Part shown: piece by piece, positions 44,929-53,799 of the stretch
Position numbering within the stretch: position 1 is the stretch's first letter
Layout: every line of letters begins with the position of its first letter
Origin: Acididesulfobacillus acetoxydans
GTDB lineage: Bacteria > Bacillota > Desulfitobacteriia > Desulfitobacteriales > Desulfitobacteriaceae
DNA length: 64,000 bases
Assembly: GCF_902729405.1 (NCBI RefSeq)
Contig: NZ_LR746496.1
Location: forward strand, 496,001-560,000
Direction of reading: 5' to 3'
Position numbers and translations under genes: made by a program
Notes under the pieces: generated by a model
Seen by the model: the letters and a program-made list of their open reading frames with translations, nothing else
Told to the model about the DNA's origin: nothing
Databases searched by the model: none

Positions 44929-45021
44929 GGAGAGATGGCTGAGTTGGTCGAAGGCGCTCGCCTGGAAAGCGAGTACATGGGGCAACCTGTGTCGAGGGTT
45001 CGAATCCCTCTCTCTCCGCCA
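44929..45021 (+). tRNA. tRNA-Ser (anticodon GGA)
   Basis: The 93-base class II tRNA has acceptor GGAGAGA/TCTCTCC and encoded CCA, anticodon stem-loop CTCGC-CTGGAAA-GCGAG (GGA), a long variable arm, and T-arm GAGGG-TTCGAAT-CCCTC. Confidence 0.97.
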
Positions 45022-45090
45022 CGCTTTTGCAGCCTGAGTATCCGACTTTGGCTTTTTCTTTTATTTTTCTTTATGGTATAATAAATTTGA

Positions 45091-45354
45091 CCGTGCTAGA
45101 CGGGGAGTTAGCGGTTCCTTGCACCCGCAATCCGCTGGAGCGGGGTGGAATTCCAGAGGAAGGGCAGCGCTTGTAGAGCAGTCCCGGACAGGCCGTGATG
45201 AGGCTTTGGGCTTGCGCAACAGGACTCTTCGAACTGTGTCAGGTCCTGACGGAAGCAGCACTAAGGAGTACGTCCCGTGTGCCGCAAGGGTGCCGGGGCC
45301 GAGCGGCCGGTTCAGGTAACGTCTGGAAGCGTCTGTTCGACTGATGGTGCACGG
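45091..45354 (+). ncRNA. ffs: Signal recognition particle RNA, Bacillus-type large form
   Basis: The RNA has CCGTGC at the start pairing with GCACGG at the end. It has the family 5' domain CTAGACGGGGAG and the helix 8 region TGTGTCAGGTCCTGACGGAAGCAGCA, cited here by its key parts TCAGGTC and GGAAGCAGCA. The length of about 264 bases matches the Alu-domain-containing form of Gram-positives. TATAAT at 45077-45082 supplies the promoter. The position before dnaX is conserved in Firmicutes. Confidence 0.93.
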
Positions 45355-45377
45355 TCATTAATTAATTATGAGGGAAA

Positions 45378-45399
45378 GGTGGTCTAGTACCATCTTTTT
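45378..45399 (+). terminator. Terminator after SRP RNA
   Basis: GGTGGT-CTAGT-ACCATC followed by TTTTT. The stretch from 45400 to 45708 contains an open frame without recognisable features or ribosome site, so no gene is called there. Confidence 0.7.
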
Positions 45400-45708
45400 A
45401 GCTATTCGGGCCACCTCCCGTTCGCGGCTGAGAGATTTAGCGACCGGACGCAAATTAAATACGGTGCGCTCGGCTTACCGACCCTTATCGATATACAGGG
45501 GCTTATCGATGCACTCAGGGAGCAGAAGCGGCGTCCGGATCGGCCGCCGGGACGGTGGCTCTGCGCGCGAATCCGGAGGGAACGGGCAGAGGGCGAACGG
45601 CTGGGTGTGGGGTATACGCTGCCTTGAGCAGCAGCGGGTTCCGGCTGTGAACGAGCGCAGAATTCAGCCGGCGACAGGTGTGTGAGATTTTCCGAAGGTG
45701 GAGAAATC

Positions 45709-47607
45709 ATGTCTTCATATATTGCCCTTTATCGTGAATGGCGGCCCCGGACCTTCGGGGAGATCGTCGGACAGCAGCATGTCAGCGGGACGTTGGTCAA
45801 CGCACTCAAGCTGAACAAGATTGCGCACGCTTACTTGTTCAGCGGGCCCAGGGGGACGGGAAAAACGACCACGGCTAAGATTCTGGCCAAAGCGTTGAAT
45901 TGCGAACAGCCAAAAGGGGTTGAACCGTGCAATCAATGCCCGTCGTGTCAAAGCATTGACCAAGGGAATTCGCTGGACGTGCTGGAAATAGACGCGGCTT
46001 CCAACCGCGGGATCGACGAAATCCGGGATTTGCGGGAAAAGGTGAATCTGGCGGCAGCCGGCGGTCGCTACAAGGTTTACATAATAGACGAAGTACACAT
46101 GCTGACGACCGAGGCGTTTAACGCTTTACTCAAGACCCTTGAGGACCCCCCCCGGAGTGTCGTGTTTGTATTGGCGACCACGGAAGCGCACAAAATACCT
46201 CTGACCATTTTGTCCAGGGTTCAACGCTTTGAATTTCAACGCATCCCGATAGCGGATATAGAGCGGCGGCTGCGGGAGGTGTGTTTGGCCGTCGGCCGCG
46301 CGGACGTCGAGCCCGAGGCTTTGAGGCTGATCGCCCGCCAGTCGGAAGGAGGGCTGCGTGACGCTCTCAGCATTTTGGATCAGTGCCTGCTCTCGGAAGG
46401 ACCACTCGGTGTGGAGCAGATTTATCAGAGTTTGGGCATGGTCGGTGAAACGTTTAGCGCAGATTTGATCGATGCCCTCTTGGCTGGGGACTATGCCGCC
46501 GCTTTGCGAACGATGTCGGCCGGGGTGGACCTGGGTCGTGATCCCAGGGAGATCCTGCGCGAACTTCTCGCGTATTTAAGGGAAATGCTACTGTGTCTGG
46601 CCACCGGTCAGGAAGCCCCGGTTGCCCAACATCTGCGCGGGAGAATGGCTGCTCAAAGCCGGGCAGCGGGCATGGCCAAAATGTTGGACTGGATTGGGAT
46701 TTTGCTGCAGGGGGACAGCCAGTTGAAATACGCCGGGAATGCGCGGTTGGCGGCTGAACTGCTGCTCGTTCAAACCATCTACGAAGGGGAAAACCGCGTC
46801 TCGGCCCGCACTCAGGAAATCGGACAGAGGGTAGATAAGCTGGAAGAGGAGATAGTCCGGCTCCGCGCTTCTATGTCCGGGGGAACGCTTGGCAACGGAC
46901 TGGGCGCCGGTTGGGCGAAAGCGGCCGGGCAGGGCAGTATCGGGAAAAGGGAACCTGCCGTTAAAAAAAGCGGAGCCCCCGCGGGAGAGATTCACGGAGA
47001 AGAGCAGGCGGCTTCACCTTCCGCACGAGGGGAGCCCGGGTTTTCCGGGGTCACTCTGGAGACGGTTAAGGCCCGTTGGGCCGAGGTCTTAGAGGGGGTG
47101 CGCAAACTCAAGAAGTCCACCCATGCCTTCCTCTTGGAAGGGGAACCCGGGGATCTGCAGGGCAACATCCTGACGCTTGTTTTCAAAGAAGGGTTTTCTT
47201 TCCACAGGGATAAAATTGACCGGCCCGAGAACCGGCAGACTGTGGAAAGGGTGTTGGCAGAATTATTTGGCAGCCCGTTTTCCTTGCAAAATAGAATGGA
47301 AGGGGAGTTCCGGCGCCGGGCGGCCGAGCCCGCGGGGACCGTGGGTGCGGGAGTGGAGGCCAAGACCAAAGGGCCGAACGGTACGGGCAAATTCAATAAC
47401 CGCTGTCAAGGCGGGGGTGAAGCCGTGTCTGCGGCAGAAGTAGGGGCTGAGGCCGAACCTCTGATTAAAACCGGGAGTGAAGCGAAGCCCCCGGGCCAAA
47501 GAAAAGCAGAAGGTGAATCCGGTGTCAATGGGGCACTCAGCCCGGAAGATGTGGTGCGGAAAGCACTTGATCTTTTCGGGGAGGACTTAGTAGTGGTTAA
47601 GGAATAG
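45709..47607 (+). CDS. dnaX: DNA polymerase III subunits gamma/tau
   Basis: DnaX is the clamp-loader ATPase. The ATG at 45709 reads MSSYIALYREWRPRTFGEIV, the family N-terminus. Walker A GPRGTGKTT (about residues 45-53), zinc ligands CNQCPSC, DEVHML and the sensor SRVQRFEF follow. Residues beyond about 380 form the polymerase-binding tau part, with a variable Gly/Ala/Glu-rich linker. Length is 632 residues. A run of seven A with a following GC stem at 46963 lies at the linker start, a possible slippage site. Confidence 0.96.
   Translation: MSSYIALYREWRPRTFGEIVGQQHVSGTLVNALKLNKIAHAYLFSGPRGTGKTTTAKILAKALNCEQPKGVEPCNQCPSCQSIDQGNSLDVLEIDAASNRGIDEIRDLREKVNLAAAGGRYKVYIIDEVHMLTTEAFNALLKTLEDPPRSVVFVLATTEAHKIPLTILSRVQRFEFQRIPIADIERRLREVCLAVGRADVEPEALRLIARQSEGGLRDALSILDQCLLSEGPLGVEQIYQSLGMVGETFSADLIDALLAGDYAAALRTMSAGVDLGRDPREILRELLAYLREMLLCLATGQEAPVAQHLRGRMAAQSRAAGMAKMLDWIGILLQGDSQLKYAGNARLAAELLLVQTIYEGENRVSARTQEIGQRVDKLEEEIVRLRASMSGGTLGNGLGAGWAKAAGQGSIGKREPAVKKSGAPAGEIHGEEQAASPSARGEPGFSGVTLETVKARWAEVLEGVRKLKKSTHAFLLEGEPGDLQGNILTLVFKEGFSFHRDKIDRPENRQTVERVLAELFGSPFSLQNRMEGEFRRRAAEPAGTVGAGVEAKTKGPNGTGKFNNRCQGGGEAVSAAEVGAEAEPLIKTGSEAKPPGQRKAEGESGVNGALSPEDVVRKALDLFGEDLVVVKE
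46963..46983 (+). other. Possible dnaX slippage site (A7 plus stem)
   Basis: GTT AAA AAA AGC holds seven A at codons 419-421 of dnaX, followed one base later by GCGG-AGCCC-CCGC. Shifting by one base in either direction leads to stops within about 40 or 60 codons, giving a gamma-length product. The heptamer is not the ideal A-AAA-AAG type in the reading frame, so transcriptional or weak ribosomal slippage is only possible. Confidence 0.3.
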
Positions 47608-47720
47608 GGAAAATGGGCGCCGGACTGTACAAGCTGAGCGAACCGCTCGGGCGGAAAGCTATTTTCAGGCTAGGAAGTGAACTCGTTCAACTAAAGTTGA
47701 AGTGAAGGAGCGTGTTTCGA

Positions 47721-48059
47721 ATGAGTTTTAAAGGCGGAATGGGCGGTGGCGCCAATATGGGCCAAATGTTAAAACAGGCCCAGAAATTGCAAGAGAACAT
47801 GGCGCGGGCTCAAGAGGAGCTGCAGACGCGCACGGTGGAGGCATCCGCCGGGGGCGGCGTTGTTCAAGTCGTGGTCAGCGGGAAGATGGAGCTTGAAGGA
47901 TTGACGATCAAGCCGGAAGCGGTTGACCCCGAGGACGTGGAAATGTTGGAAGACATGGTCAAAGCGGCGGTTAACGAAGGGCTGCGCAAAGCGCAGGAAA
48001 TGGTGAGCACAGAAATGGGTAAGCTGACCGGGGGACTCAAGATCCCGGGGCTTTTCTGA
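47721..48059 (+). CDS. ebfC: Nucleoid-associated protein EbfC/YbaB family
   Basis: The 112-residue DNA-binding dimer protein has a Gly/Met-rich start (MSFKGGMGGGANMGQMLKQA), a helix with QKLQENMARAQEEL and the central GGGVVQVVVSGKMELEGL. Location between dnaX and recR is conserved. AAGGAG lies about 10 bases before the ATG. Confidence 0.94.
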   Translation: MSFKGGMGGGANMGQMLKQAQKLQENMARAQEELQTRTVEASAGGGVVQVVVSGKMELEGLTIKPEAVDPEDVEMLEDMVKAAVNEGLRKAQEMVSTEMGKLTGGLKIPGLF

Positions 48060-48062
48060 GCC

Positions 48063-48659
48063 ATGAATTTCCTGTCATATCCCAGACCCCTGGCAGACCT
48101 GATAACGGCGCTCTCGCGCCTGCCCGGGATTGGCCCCAAGACGGCCGGACGCCTGGCTTTTTATCTCTTACAGGAGCCGGAGGCGGCAGAGGCGCTGGCT
48201 CAAAGCATCCGGGCGGCGAAAGAGGAAATCAGGCAGTGTTCCCTGTGCTGTAATTTTACAGACAGCGATCCTTGTGCCCTTTGTCAAAGCGACCAGCGCG
48301 ACCATTCGCTGCTGTGTGTGGTCGAACAGCCGCGCGATGTGGCCGCCCTGGAGAAGACGGGGGAGTATAAAGGCCTTTACCACGTCCTGCACGGAACTCT
48401 GTCGCCGATGGAAGGGATAGGGCCGGATCAGCTCAGGATTAAGGAGTTGTTGGGACGTCTCGAGGGCGTCAAAGAAGTGGTTATGGCTGTGAATCCCACA
48501 GTGGAAGGGGAGACGACCGCGCTCTACCTGTCCCGTCTCCTCAAGCCCATGGGTATTTTGGTCACCCGCATCGCCCACGGCTTGCCGGTCGGGGGGGATC
48601 TGGAGTATGCGGATGAAGTGACGATCGCGCGGGCCTTGGAAGGGCGCAGACAGCTTTAG
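48063..48659 (+). CDS. recR: Recombination protein RecR
   Basis: RecR acts with RecF and RecO in loading RecA at gaps. The 198 residues have the helix-hairpin-helix LPGIGPKTAGRLAF, the zinc finger CSLCCNFTDSDPCALC (about residues 58-73) and the TOPRIM segment VVEQPRDVAALE through GVKEVVMAVNPTVEG. It starts 3 bp after ebfC. Confidence 0.97.
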   Translation: MNFLSYPRPLADLITALSRLPGIGPKTAGRLAFYLLQEPEAAEALAQSIRAAKEEIRQCSLCCNFTDSDPCALCQSDQRDHSLLCVVEQPRDVAALEKTGEYKGLYHVLHGTLSPMEGIGPDQLRIKELLGRLEGVKEVVMAVNPTVEGETTALYLSRLLKPMGILVTRIAHGLPVGGDLEYADEVTIARALEGRRQL

Positions 48660-48733
48660 TTTTAGCTGAGGCCATGGTTCTGACTTGTCCCACGGCTGCA
48701 TAGGATGAAGCAGAAGGATGAGGAGGGAGTCTC

Positions 48734-48988
48734 ATGACCTTGGTCTTTTTAGGGCTGTTCATTGTTTTGTTAGTCCTTATCGGACGCTCTGCTTTGAAAA
48801 AACCGGGCCTGATTCTGCGCTTGGCGATTCATGTCCTGGGCGGAATCGTCGGGTTATGGCTTTTTGATATCTTGCTCAGTCTTGTCGGTTTCGAAATACC
48901 GATTAACCCCTTCACAATAGTGCTGGTGGGGTTTCTCGGTTTTCCAGGGGTCCTGGCGCTATCGGCTTTGCAGATATTCAAGGTTTAA
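48734..48988 (+). CDS. bofA: BofA-like pro-sigma-K processing inhibitor
   Basis: The 84-residue membrane protein has two to three hydrophobic segments, with NPFTIVLVGFLGFPGVLALSAL at the C-terminus typical of BofA. In Bacillus, BofA holds the SpoIVFB protease inactive in the outer forespore membrane until sigma-K is needed. It lies after recR as in other spore formers. GAGGAGGG precedes the ATG. Confidence 0.88.
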   Translation: MTLVFLGLFIVLLVLIGRSALKKPGLILRLAIHVLGGIVGLWLFDILLSLVGFEIPINPFTIVLVGFLGFPGVLALSALQIFKV

Positions 48989-49297
48989 AGGTCTAAGTGA
49001 GGCTGGTGTATAGATGTCGTTTTTCCGCAAGAAACGCACGAATCAAAAAGGATAGGCGGAACTTGCGAAAAATGTTTAGATTTGTGGTATAATGAATTGT
49101 GCAATTAGAGACGTTCAGAAAGCGTGACTTCTTGAAGAACTCATCCATGTCGTAGGATTAAATGGCGAATATTTGCACAAGAGGTTCGCAACCGTTCGGC
49201 GAACCCTATTTATTTTATACGCAACAAAATACGCAACAAACGGGACGGGGGCGGGATACATTATCCCTGATGCGGGAACATGTGGGGGGCCGAGATA

Positions 49298-50902
49298 GTG
49301 GAGGCAATTAAGAAGAGGACTATTTACCATGATATATTCCATTGGAAGGATTTTCGTTTGAAGGTTTTTGTCGAAGGCAGTATTATCGGCCTATTGGCCG
49401 GAATTGTAACGGTAATGTTTCGGTATTCATTGGAAGCGGCGGGGACTCTCCGCGGTCAGATATACGGCTATCTGAAAACAGGCGGCATGATACCTATCGT
49501 GGCTTGGTTTATAGTTCTTATTCTAATCGGTGTAATCGTTGGTCTCATTGTCAGGCGCGATCCCATGGCCCGTGGTAGCGGTATTCCGGAAGTAGAAGGA
49601 ATATTGGCCGGACAATTGAAAATGAAGTGGCCCAGTGTCATTGTTTCGAAATTTGTCGGAGGCGTATTAGCGATCGGGGCAGGTTTATCTCTGGGACGTG
49701 AGGGTCCCTCCATTCAGCTGGGAGCCGCAGTGGGCCAGGGGTTCAGCCGCTTGCTGGGCAGAAGGCGGATGGAAGAAAAATACTTAATAACCAGCGGGGC
49801 CAGTGCCGGCTTAGCGGCCGCTTTTAACGCCCCTCTGGCGGGCGCCATTTTTGCCTTAGAGGAAGTGCATAAGACTTTTTCCCCGGCAATTTTAATGTCG
49901 GCCGTAGCGGCTTCGCTTACTTCCGATTTTGTCACGGAATGGGTTTTCGGGATGAAGCCGATTTTCGCTTTTCCCGCTCTCGCAGTGCTGCCTTTCCGCT
50001 ATTACGGCTACCTCATAGGTTTGGGTGTAATCACCGGGCTCTTCGGAGTTTTGTTCAACCGGACTTTGGTTAAAACCTTAAACACTTATGATGCCATATC
50101 CTTTCTGCCGCGCAGCTTGCTGCCCGTTTTACCTCTCCTCGCCGGCGGTCTGCTGGGCTTGGTGCTGCCGCAAACGTTGGGTGGGGGGCATGAACTCATT
50201 AACTCTTTGGCCCGGATCCATTTCAGTCTGATGATGCTGATCGTTTTGGTCGTGGTTAAGTTCGCTTTCACTATGATTAGCTACGGGTCAGGGGTGCCGG
50301 GAGGAATCTTTCTGCCCTTATTGGTGGTCGGTGCTTTAACCGGCGATATCTACGGACATCTTATTGTGGCTTATTTTTCCGCCAATCCTCAGTATGTTAC
50401 GAACTTCATCGTCTTGGCCATGGCGGCCTATTTTGCCGCGATTGTTAAAGCACCCATTACGGGCAGTATTCTTATTACGGAAATGACAGGCTCTTTCCAA
50501 CATTTATTGGCCTTGATCGCTGTTTCCATGACGGCCTATATCGTTACGGATGTGTTAAATTCCAAACCCATCTATGAAGAATTACTGGAGCGGGTTTTGA
50601 CCAAGAAAGGGAAACGGAACCCGTCGCTGGGGGCAGAGGGGAAGAGCCCAGCTGGGGGGAAACAAGTCATTACGGAGGTTGCCGTTTGTTTGGGGTCGCA
50701 ACTTGAAGGAAAGAGAATAAAAGACGTGTCTTGGCCGGCACATTCTCTGATTGTGAGCATCCGCAGAGGTGATGAGGAAATCATACCCAACGGCAATACT
50801 CGGATTTTGGCCGGAGACAACATGTACACGCTTGTGGATGAAGCACGGCTGGGGGAGGTAAAAGCGGTGTTTCGGCATTTGGCGGGTGAGCCGGACGCCT
50901 GA
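49298..50902 (+). CDS. clcA: ClC-family chloride/proton antiporter with C-terminal TrkA-C domain
   Basis: The membrane protein shows the ClC signatures GSGIPEVE, GREGPSIQLGAAVGQG and the helix-N motif GVPGGIFLPLLVVG. The gating Glu in GREGP suggests an exchanger. The last 80 residues (ITEVAVCLGSQLEGKRI, GDNMYTLV) form a TrkA-C/RCK-like regulatory domain. I start at the GTG at 49298 with GGGGGG 8 bases upstream; an ATG at 49280 adds 6 residues. TATAAT at 49088-49093 with a distant TTGCGA may be the promoter; 48989-49279 holds no gene. Confidence 0.92.
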   Translation: MEAIKKRTIYHDIFHWKDFRLKVFVEGSIIGLLAGIVTVMFRYSLEAAGTLRGQIYGYLKTGGMIPIVAWFIVLILIGVIVGLIVRRDPMARGSGIPEVEGILAGQLKMKWPSVIVSKFVGGVLAIGAGLSLGREGPSIQLGAAVGQGFSRLLGRRRMEEKYLITSGASAGLAAAFNAPLAGAIFALEEVHKTFSPAILMSAVAASLTSDFVTEWVFGMKPIFAFPALAVLPFRYYGYLIGLGVITGLFGVLFNRTLVKTLNTYDAISFLPRSLLPVLPLLAGGLLGLVLPQTLGGGHELINSLARIHFSLMMLIVLVVVKFAFTMISYGSGVPGGIFLPLLVVGALTGDIYGHLIVAYFSANPQYVTNFIVLAMAAYFAAIVKAPITGSILITEMTGSFQHLLALIAVSMTAYIVTDVLNSKPIYEELLERVLTKKGKRNPSLGAEGKSPAGGKQVITEVAVCLGSQLEGKRIKDVSWPAHSLIVSIRRGDEEIIPNGNTRILAGDNMYTLVDEARLGEVKAVFRHLAGEPDA

Positions 50903-51029
50903 GCGAGGCGCGCCCGGGCAGCGGGGGAAAGTTTCGTTAGGTGCTGATATGGAGCGGGGGTGAATAGGGCCCTGCCCGCCCAGTACCACGTGCATAGGTC
51001 AGGCAAGCAAGCAGAAAGTCTAAGTTTTC

Positions 51030-51059
51030 GGGGTACCCTCTTTTTGGGGGTACCCCTTT
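51030..51059 (+). terminator. Stem-loop between clcA and gerAA
   Basis: GGGGTACCC and GGGTACCCC form a 9-bp stem with a T-rich loop and a TTT tail, placed to end clcA transcription. Confidence 0.6.
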
Positions 51060-51133
51060 CGCCGCACCGAATTCGGTTTGGGTGTATAAGGGAGGGGGGG
51101 CAGAGGAAGACTAAGCCGGATAGGGGGGATTGG

Positions 51134-52708
51134 ATGCGCAGTCTGTTTAGCATGTTGAAAGACCTTACGGTGAGGCCGAAAGAGCGCAGGACCCGGGCTA
51201 CTCCCCCTTTGCCGGCCGAAGAGGACTGGTCCAAACCTTTGTCCGCCCAAAAGGTGCGCAGCCTTTTGAATAAAAGCAGCGATATCATTTTCCGCGAGTT
51301 TACTTTACGCGGCAAAGAGGAAGTCACCTGTCTTTTGGTTTATGTGGACGGCCTAACAGACAAGTATATCATTGATCATTATCTCCTGAAAATCCTGATG
51401 GTGGATTTCAACGGGGAGCCGCAGCTCAGCCGGGTCACGGCGGACAATGCGCTGGATACGGTCTTTAAATTTCTGGCCCCGGCCAGTGAGGCTAAGAAAA
51501 TCAAAGAGTTGGGCGAAGCCCTGGATTCGATCCTGGGGGGAGATGCCGTCCTCTTTTTTGGGGAATATCCCCAGGCCATGGTCATCGGGGTGCGCAATTG
51601 GCCGAACCGAGGCGTATGGGAACCTGAGACTGAGGCAGTGGTGCGGGGCCCGAGGGAAGGGTTTACCGAAACTCTGCGCACGAACACCACGCTTCTGCGC
51701 CGGAAGATCAAACATCCCGCCTTCCGTTTGATTTCCCTCAAGATCGGTGAGTTGACGCGTACGGATGTGGTGGTGGCTTATATTGAAACTCTGGCCAAGC
51801 CGGATGTTGTCTCAGAGGTCCTGAAGCGCTTGAGCCGGATCAAGGTCGACGGGGTGCTGGAGTCGGCCTATATCGAAGAGATGATCGAAGATTATCCCTA
51901 TTCTCCTTTTCCCCAGATCGCTTACACGGAACGCCCGGACGTCCTGGCGGCGGATCTGCTGGAAGGGAAAGTCGGAATCATCGTGGACGGCACTCCGATT
52001 GCGCTTACAGTGCCGGTGGTCTTGGCCCAGTTTCTTCAAGTGAGCGAAGACTATTATGAGAGGGCCATGATCGTCATCCTGATCCGGTTTATCCGCTATC
52101 TCGGGGTGGCGGTGGCTTTGCTCGCTCCCAGTATCTATATCGCCGTGACCACCTTTCACCAGGAGATTTTGCCCAGTAACCTGGCGCTGAGCATCGCGGC
52201 CGGCCGGGAGGGTGTCCCTTTTTCGGCGCTTTCCGAGGCTATGATGATGACCCTGGCTTTGGAGATCCTCATGGAAGCGGGGCTGCGCTTGCCGAAACCC
52301 ATCGGTCAGACGATCGGGATTGTCGGAGCTTTGGTCTTAGGAGACGCGGCGGTCAAAGCCAGCCTGGTCAGCCCGCTCATGGTGATCATCATCGGGCTGA
52401 CGGCCATCTCGGGTTATGCGATTCCTTCTTACGATCTGGGGATTGCCGTCCGTCTGATCCGGCTGCCTATGATGATCTTGGCGGGAACGATGGGTTTTTT
52501 TGGCTTGGGACTGGGGGTTTACGCCTTGCTCATTCACCTCTTGAGCTTGCGTTCTTTTGGTTACCCTTATATGAGTCCACTTGCTCCTTTGCGTTTGCGC
52601 GCTCTCCTGCAGGATACTTTTGTCAGAACGCCTAGGTGGGGGTTGAAACACCGGCCTCACCTGCTTGACGCGGACACTGACCGCAAGAAGCCGGGAGGTA
52701 AGCGCTGA
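51134..52708 (+). CDS. gerAA: Spore germination protein GerA family, A subunit
   Basis: The A subunit of a nutrient germinant receptor has a soluble N-terminal domain of about 290 residues and then four to five membrane helices. Family motifs include LVYVDGLTDK, ESAYIEEMIEDYPYSPFPQ and LPSNLALSIAAGREGVPFSALSEAM (first and last parts). I start at the ATG at 51134 after GGGGGG, giving 524 residues. The stop overlaps the gerAB start by one base. Such receptors sit in the spore inner membrane. Confidence 0.93.
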   Translation: MRSLFSMLKDLTVRPKERRTRATPPLPAEEDWSKPLSAQKVRSLLNKSSDIIFREFTLRGKEEVTCLLVYVDGLTDKYIIDHYLLKILMVDFNGEPQLSRVTADNALDTVFKFLAPASEAKKIKELGEALDSILGGDAVLFFGEYPQAMVIGVRNWPNRGVWEPETEAVVRGPREGFTETLRTNTTLLRRKIKHPAFRLISLKIGELTRTDVVVAYIETLAKPDVVSEVLKRLSRIKVDGVLESAYIEEMIEDYPYSPFPQIAYTERPDVLAADLLEGKVGIIVDGTPIALTVPVVLAQFLQVSEDYYERAMIVILIRFIRYLGVAVALLAPSIYIAVTTFHQEILPSNLALSIAAGREGVPFSALSEAMMMTLALEILMEAGLRLPKPIGQTIGIVGALVLGDAAVKASLVSPLMVIIIGLTAISGYAIPSYDLGIAVRLIRLPMMILAGTMGFFGLGLGVYALLIHLLSLRSFGYPYMSPLAPLRLRALLQDTFVRTPRWGLKHRPHLLDADTDRKKPGGKR

Positions 52709-53799
52709 TGGAGAAGATTTCCGAGCATCAATTCACCATGGTGTGTGCGGCCGTTCTGCTGGGTACGACCTTTATCCCGGTGGGCCAGACGTCGGTGCAG
52801 GTCGCGGGCCGGGATGCCTATATGTCGGTTGTCTTGGTATATGGTTTAGCGATCCCCTGGGGTCTGATGATCTTGGCCATCACCCGGAACCATCCCGGCC
52901 AAAACCTCTTGGAGGTCACGGCTGCCCTCTTGGGGAAGTGGCCGGGGAAATTCCTGGCTTTGCTTTACACCGGGGCCGTCGGCTATTTAGGGATCCTGCT
53001 CCTGGCCAGGGTGGGCGATACCTTTCGCCGTTCGATCTTACCTCTCGTCCCAACTACGGTTATCATCGGCGGCATGATCCTCTTGGTGCTGATGCTGGCT
53101 TGGTCGGGGGTGGAAAACTTCGCCCGTTTTGCCGAGAGTGTTTTTCCCCTGGTGGTTTTTGGACTGCTCTTTACCATGGTCTTCTCCATTCCCCGCTTTG
53201 AGCCTGACGAATATCTTCCCATCCTGGAAAACGGAGTGATGCCTGTCATTTGGGGGGTAGCTAAACTTGCCTCTTACCCCATGGAATTCATTCTTTTCAT
53301 GGCTGGGGCCATCACCTTTGTGCCCCGGGAAGATGAGGGGCGGCTCAAAAAAGGGCTCTGGCGGGCCAGCGTTTTCGTCGCTTTCATCCAGGGAGCCCTG
53401 ACTTTCACGGAAGTGATGGTTTTCGGGCCGGAGGAGGCTATGCGCCTCAATTACGGCCTTTTGGCTTTGGGAAAAATGGTGGAGATTTCCCGGACGGTTT
53501 CCGGGATCGAGTCTCTTTTTTTGCTGATCTGGATGGGGGCCGAAATTATTAAGATCTGCGCTCTCTTTCTGGCGGCTTTCTGGGGAATCCGCCACCTGAG
53601 CGGCTGGAACAAAAATCTTTGGCTCTACTTGGGCTTGGCTTTGCTCTTTATGGCCGTGGCCGTACCCAGACCGGGTGGAACCGCTTTGGCTTTGCAGATC
53701 CTGCGCTTCGACGAATGGACGGTCCTGCCTCTGGCGGGATGCTGGATTCCTCTGCTCTTCCTTTTAAATGTCTGGAAAAGGAGGCGGAGACGCACATGA
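52708..53799 (+). CDS. gerAB: Spore germination protein GerA family, B subunit (endospore permease)
   Basis: The 363-residue membrane protein has about ten helices of the amino-acid/polyamine/organocation transporter fold. It begins KISEHQFTMVCAAVLLGTTF, where the helix-1 pattern is typical of GerAB. This subunit is thought to bind the germinant. The start overlaps gerAA, and the last 4 bp overlap gerAC. Confidence 0.92.
   Translation: MEKISEHQFTMVCAAVLLGTTFIPVGQTSVQVAGRDAYMSVVLVYGLAIPWGLMILAITRNHPGQNLLEVTAALLGKWPGKFLALLYTGAVGYLGILLLARVGDTFRRSILPLVPTTVIIGGMILLVLMLAWSGVENFARFAESVFPLVVFGLLFTMVFSIPRFEPDEYLPILENGVMPVIWGVAKLASYPMEFILFMAGAITFVPREDEGRLKKGLWRASVFVAFIQGALTFTEVMVFGPEEAMRLNYGLLALGKMVEISRTVSGIESLFLLIWMGAEIIKICALFLAAFWGIRHLSGWNKNLWLYLGLALLFMAVAVPRPGGTALALQILRFDEWTVLPLAGCWIPLLFLLNVWKRRRRRT

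Noticed and set aside
45368-45685. 105-codon ORF between SRP RNA and dnaX
   Set aside because: It starts in the SRP terminator, has no ribosome site and no family features.
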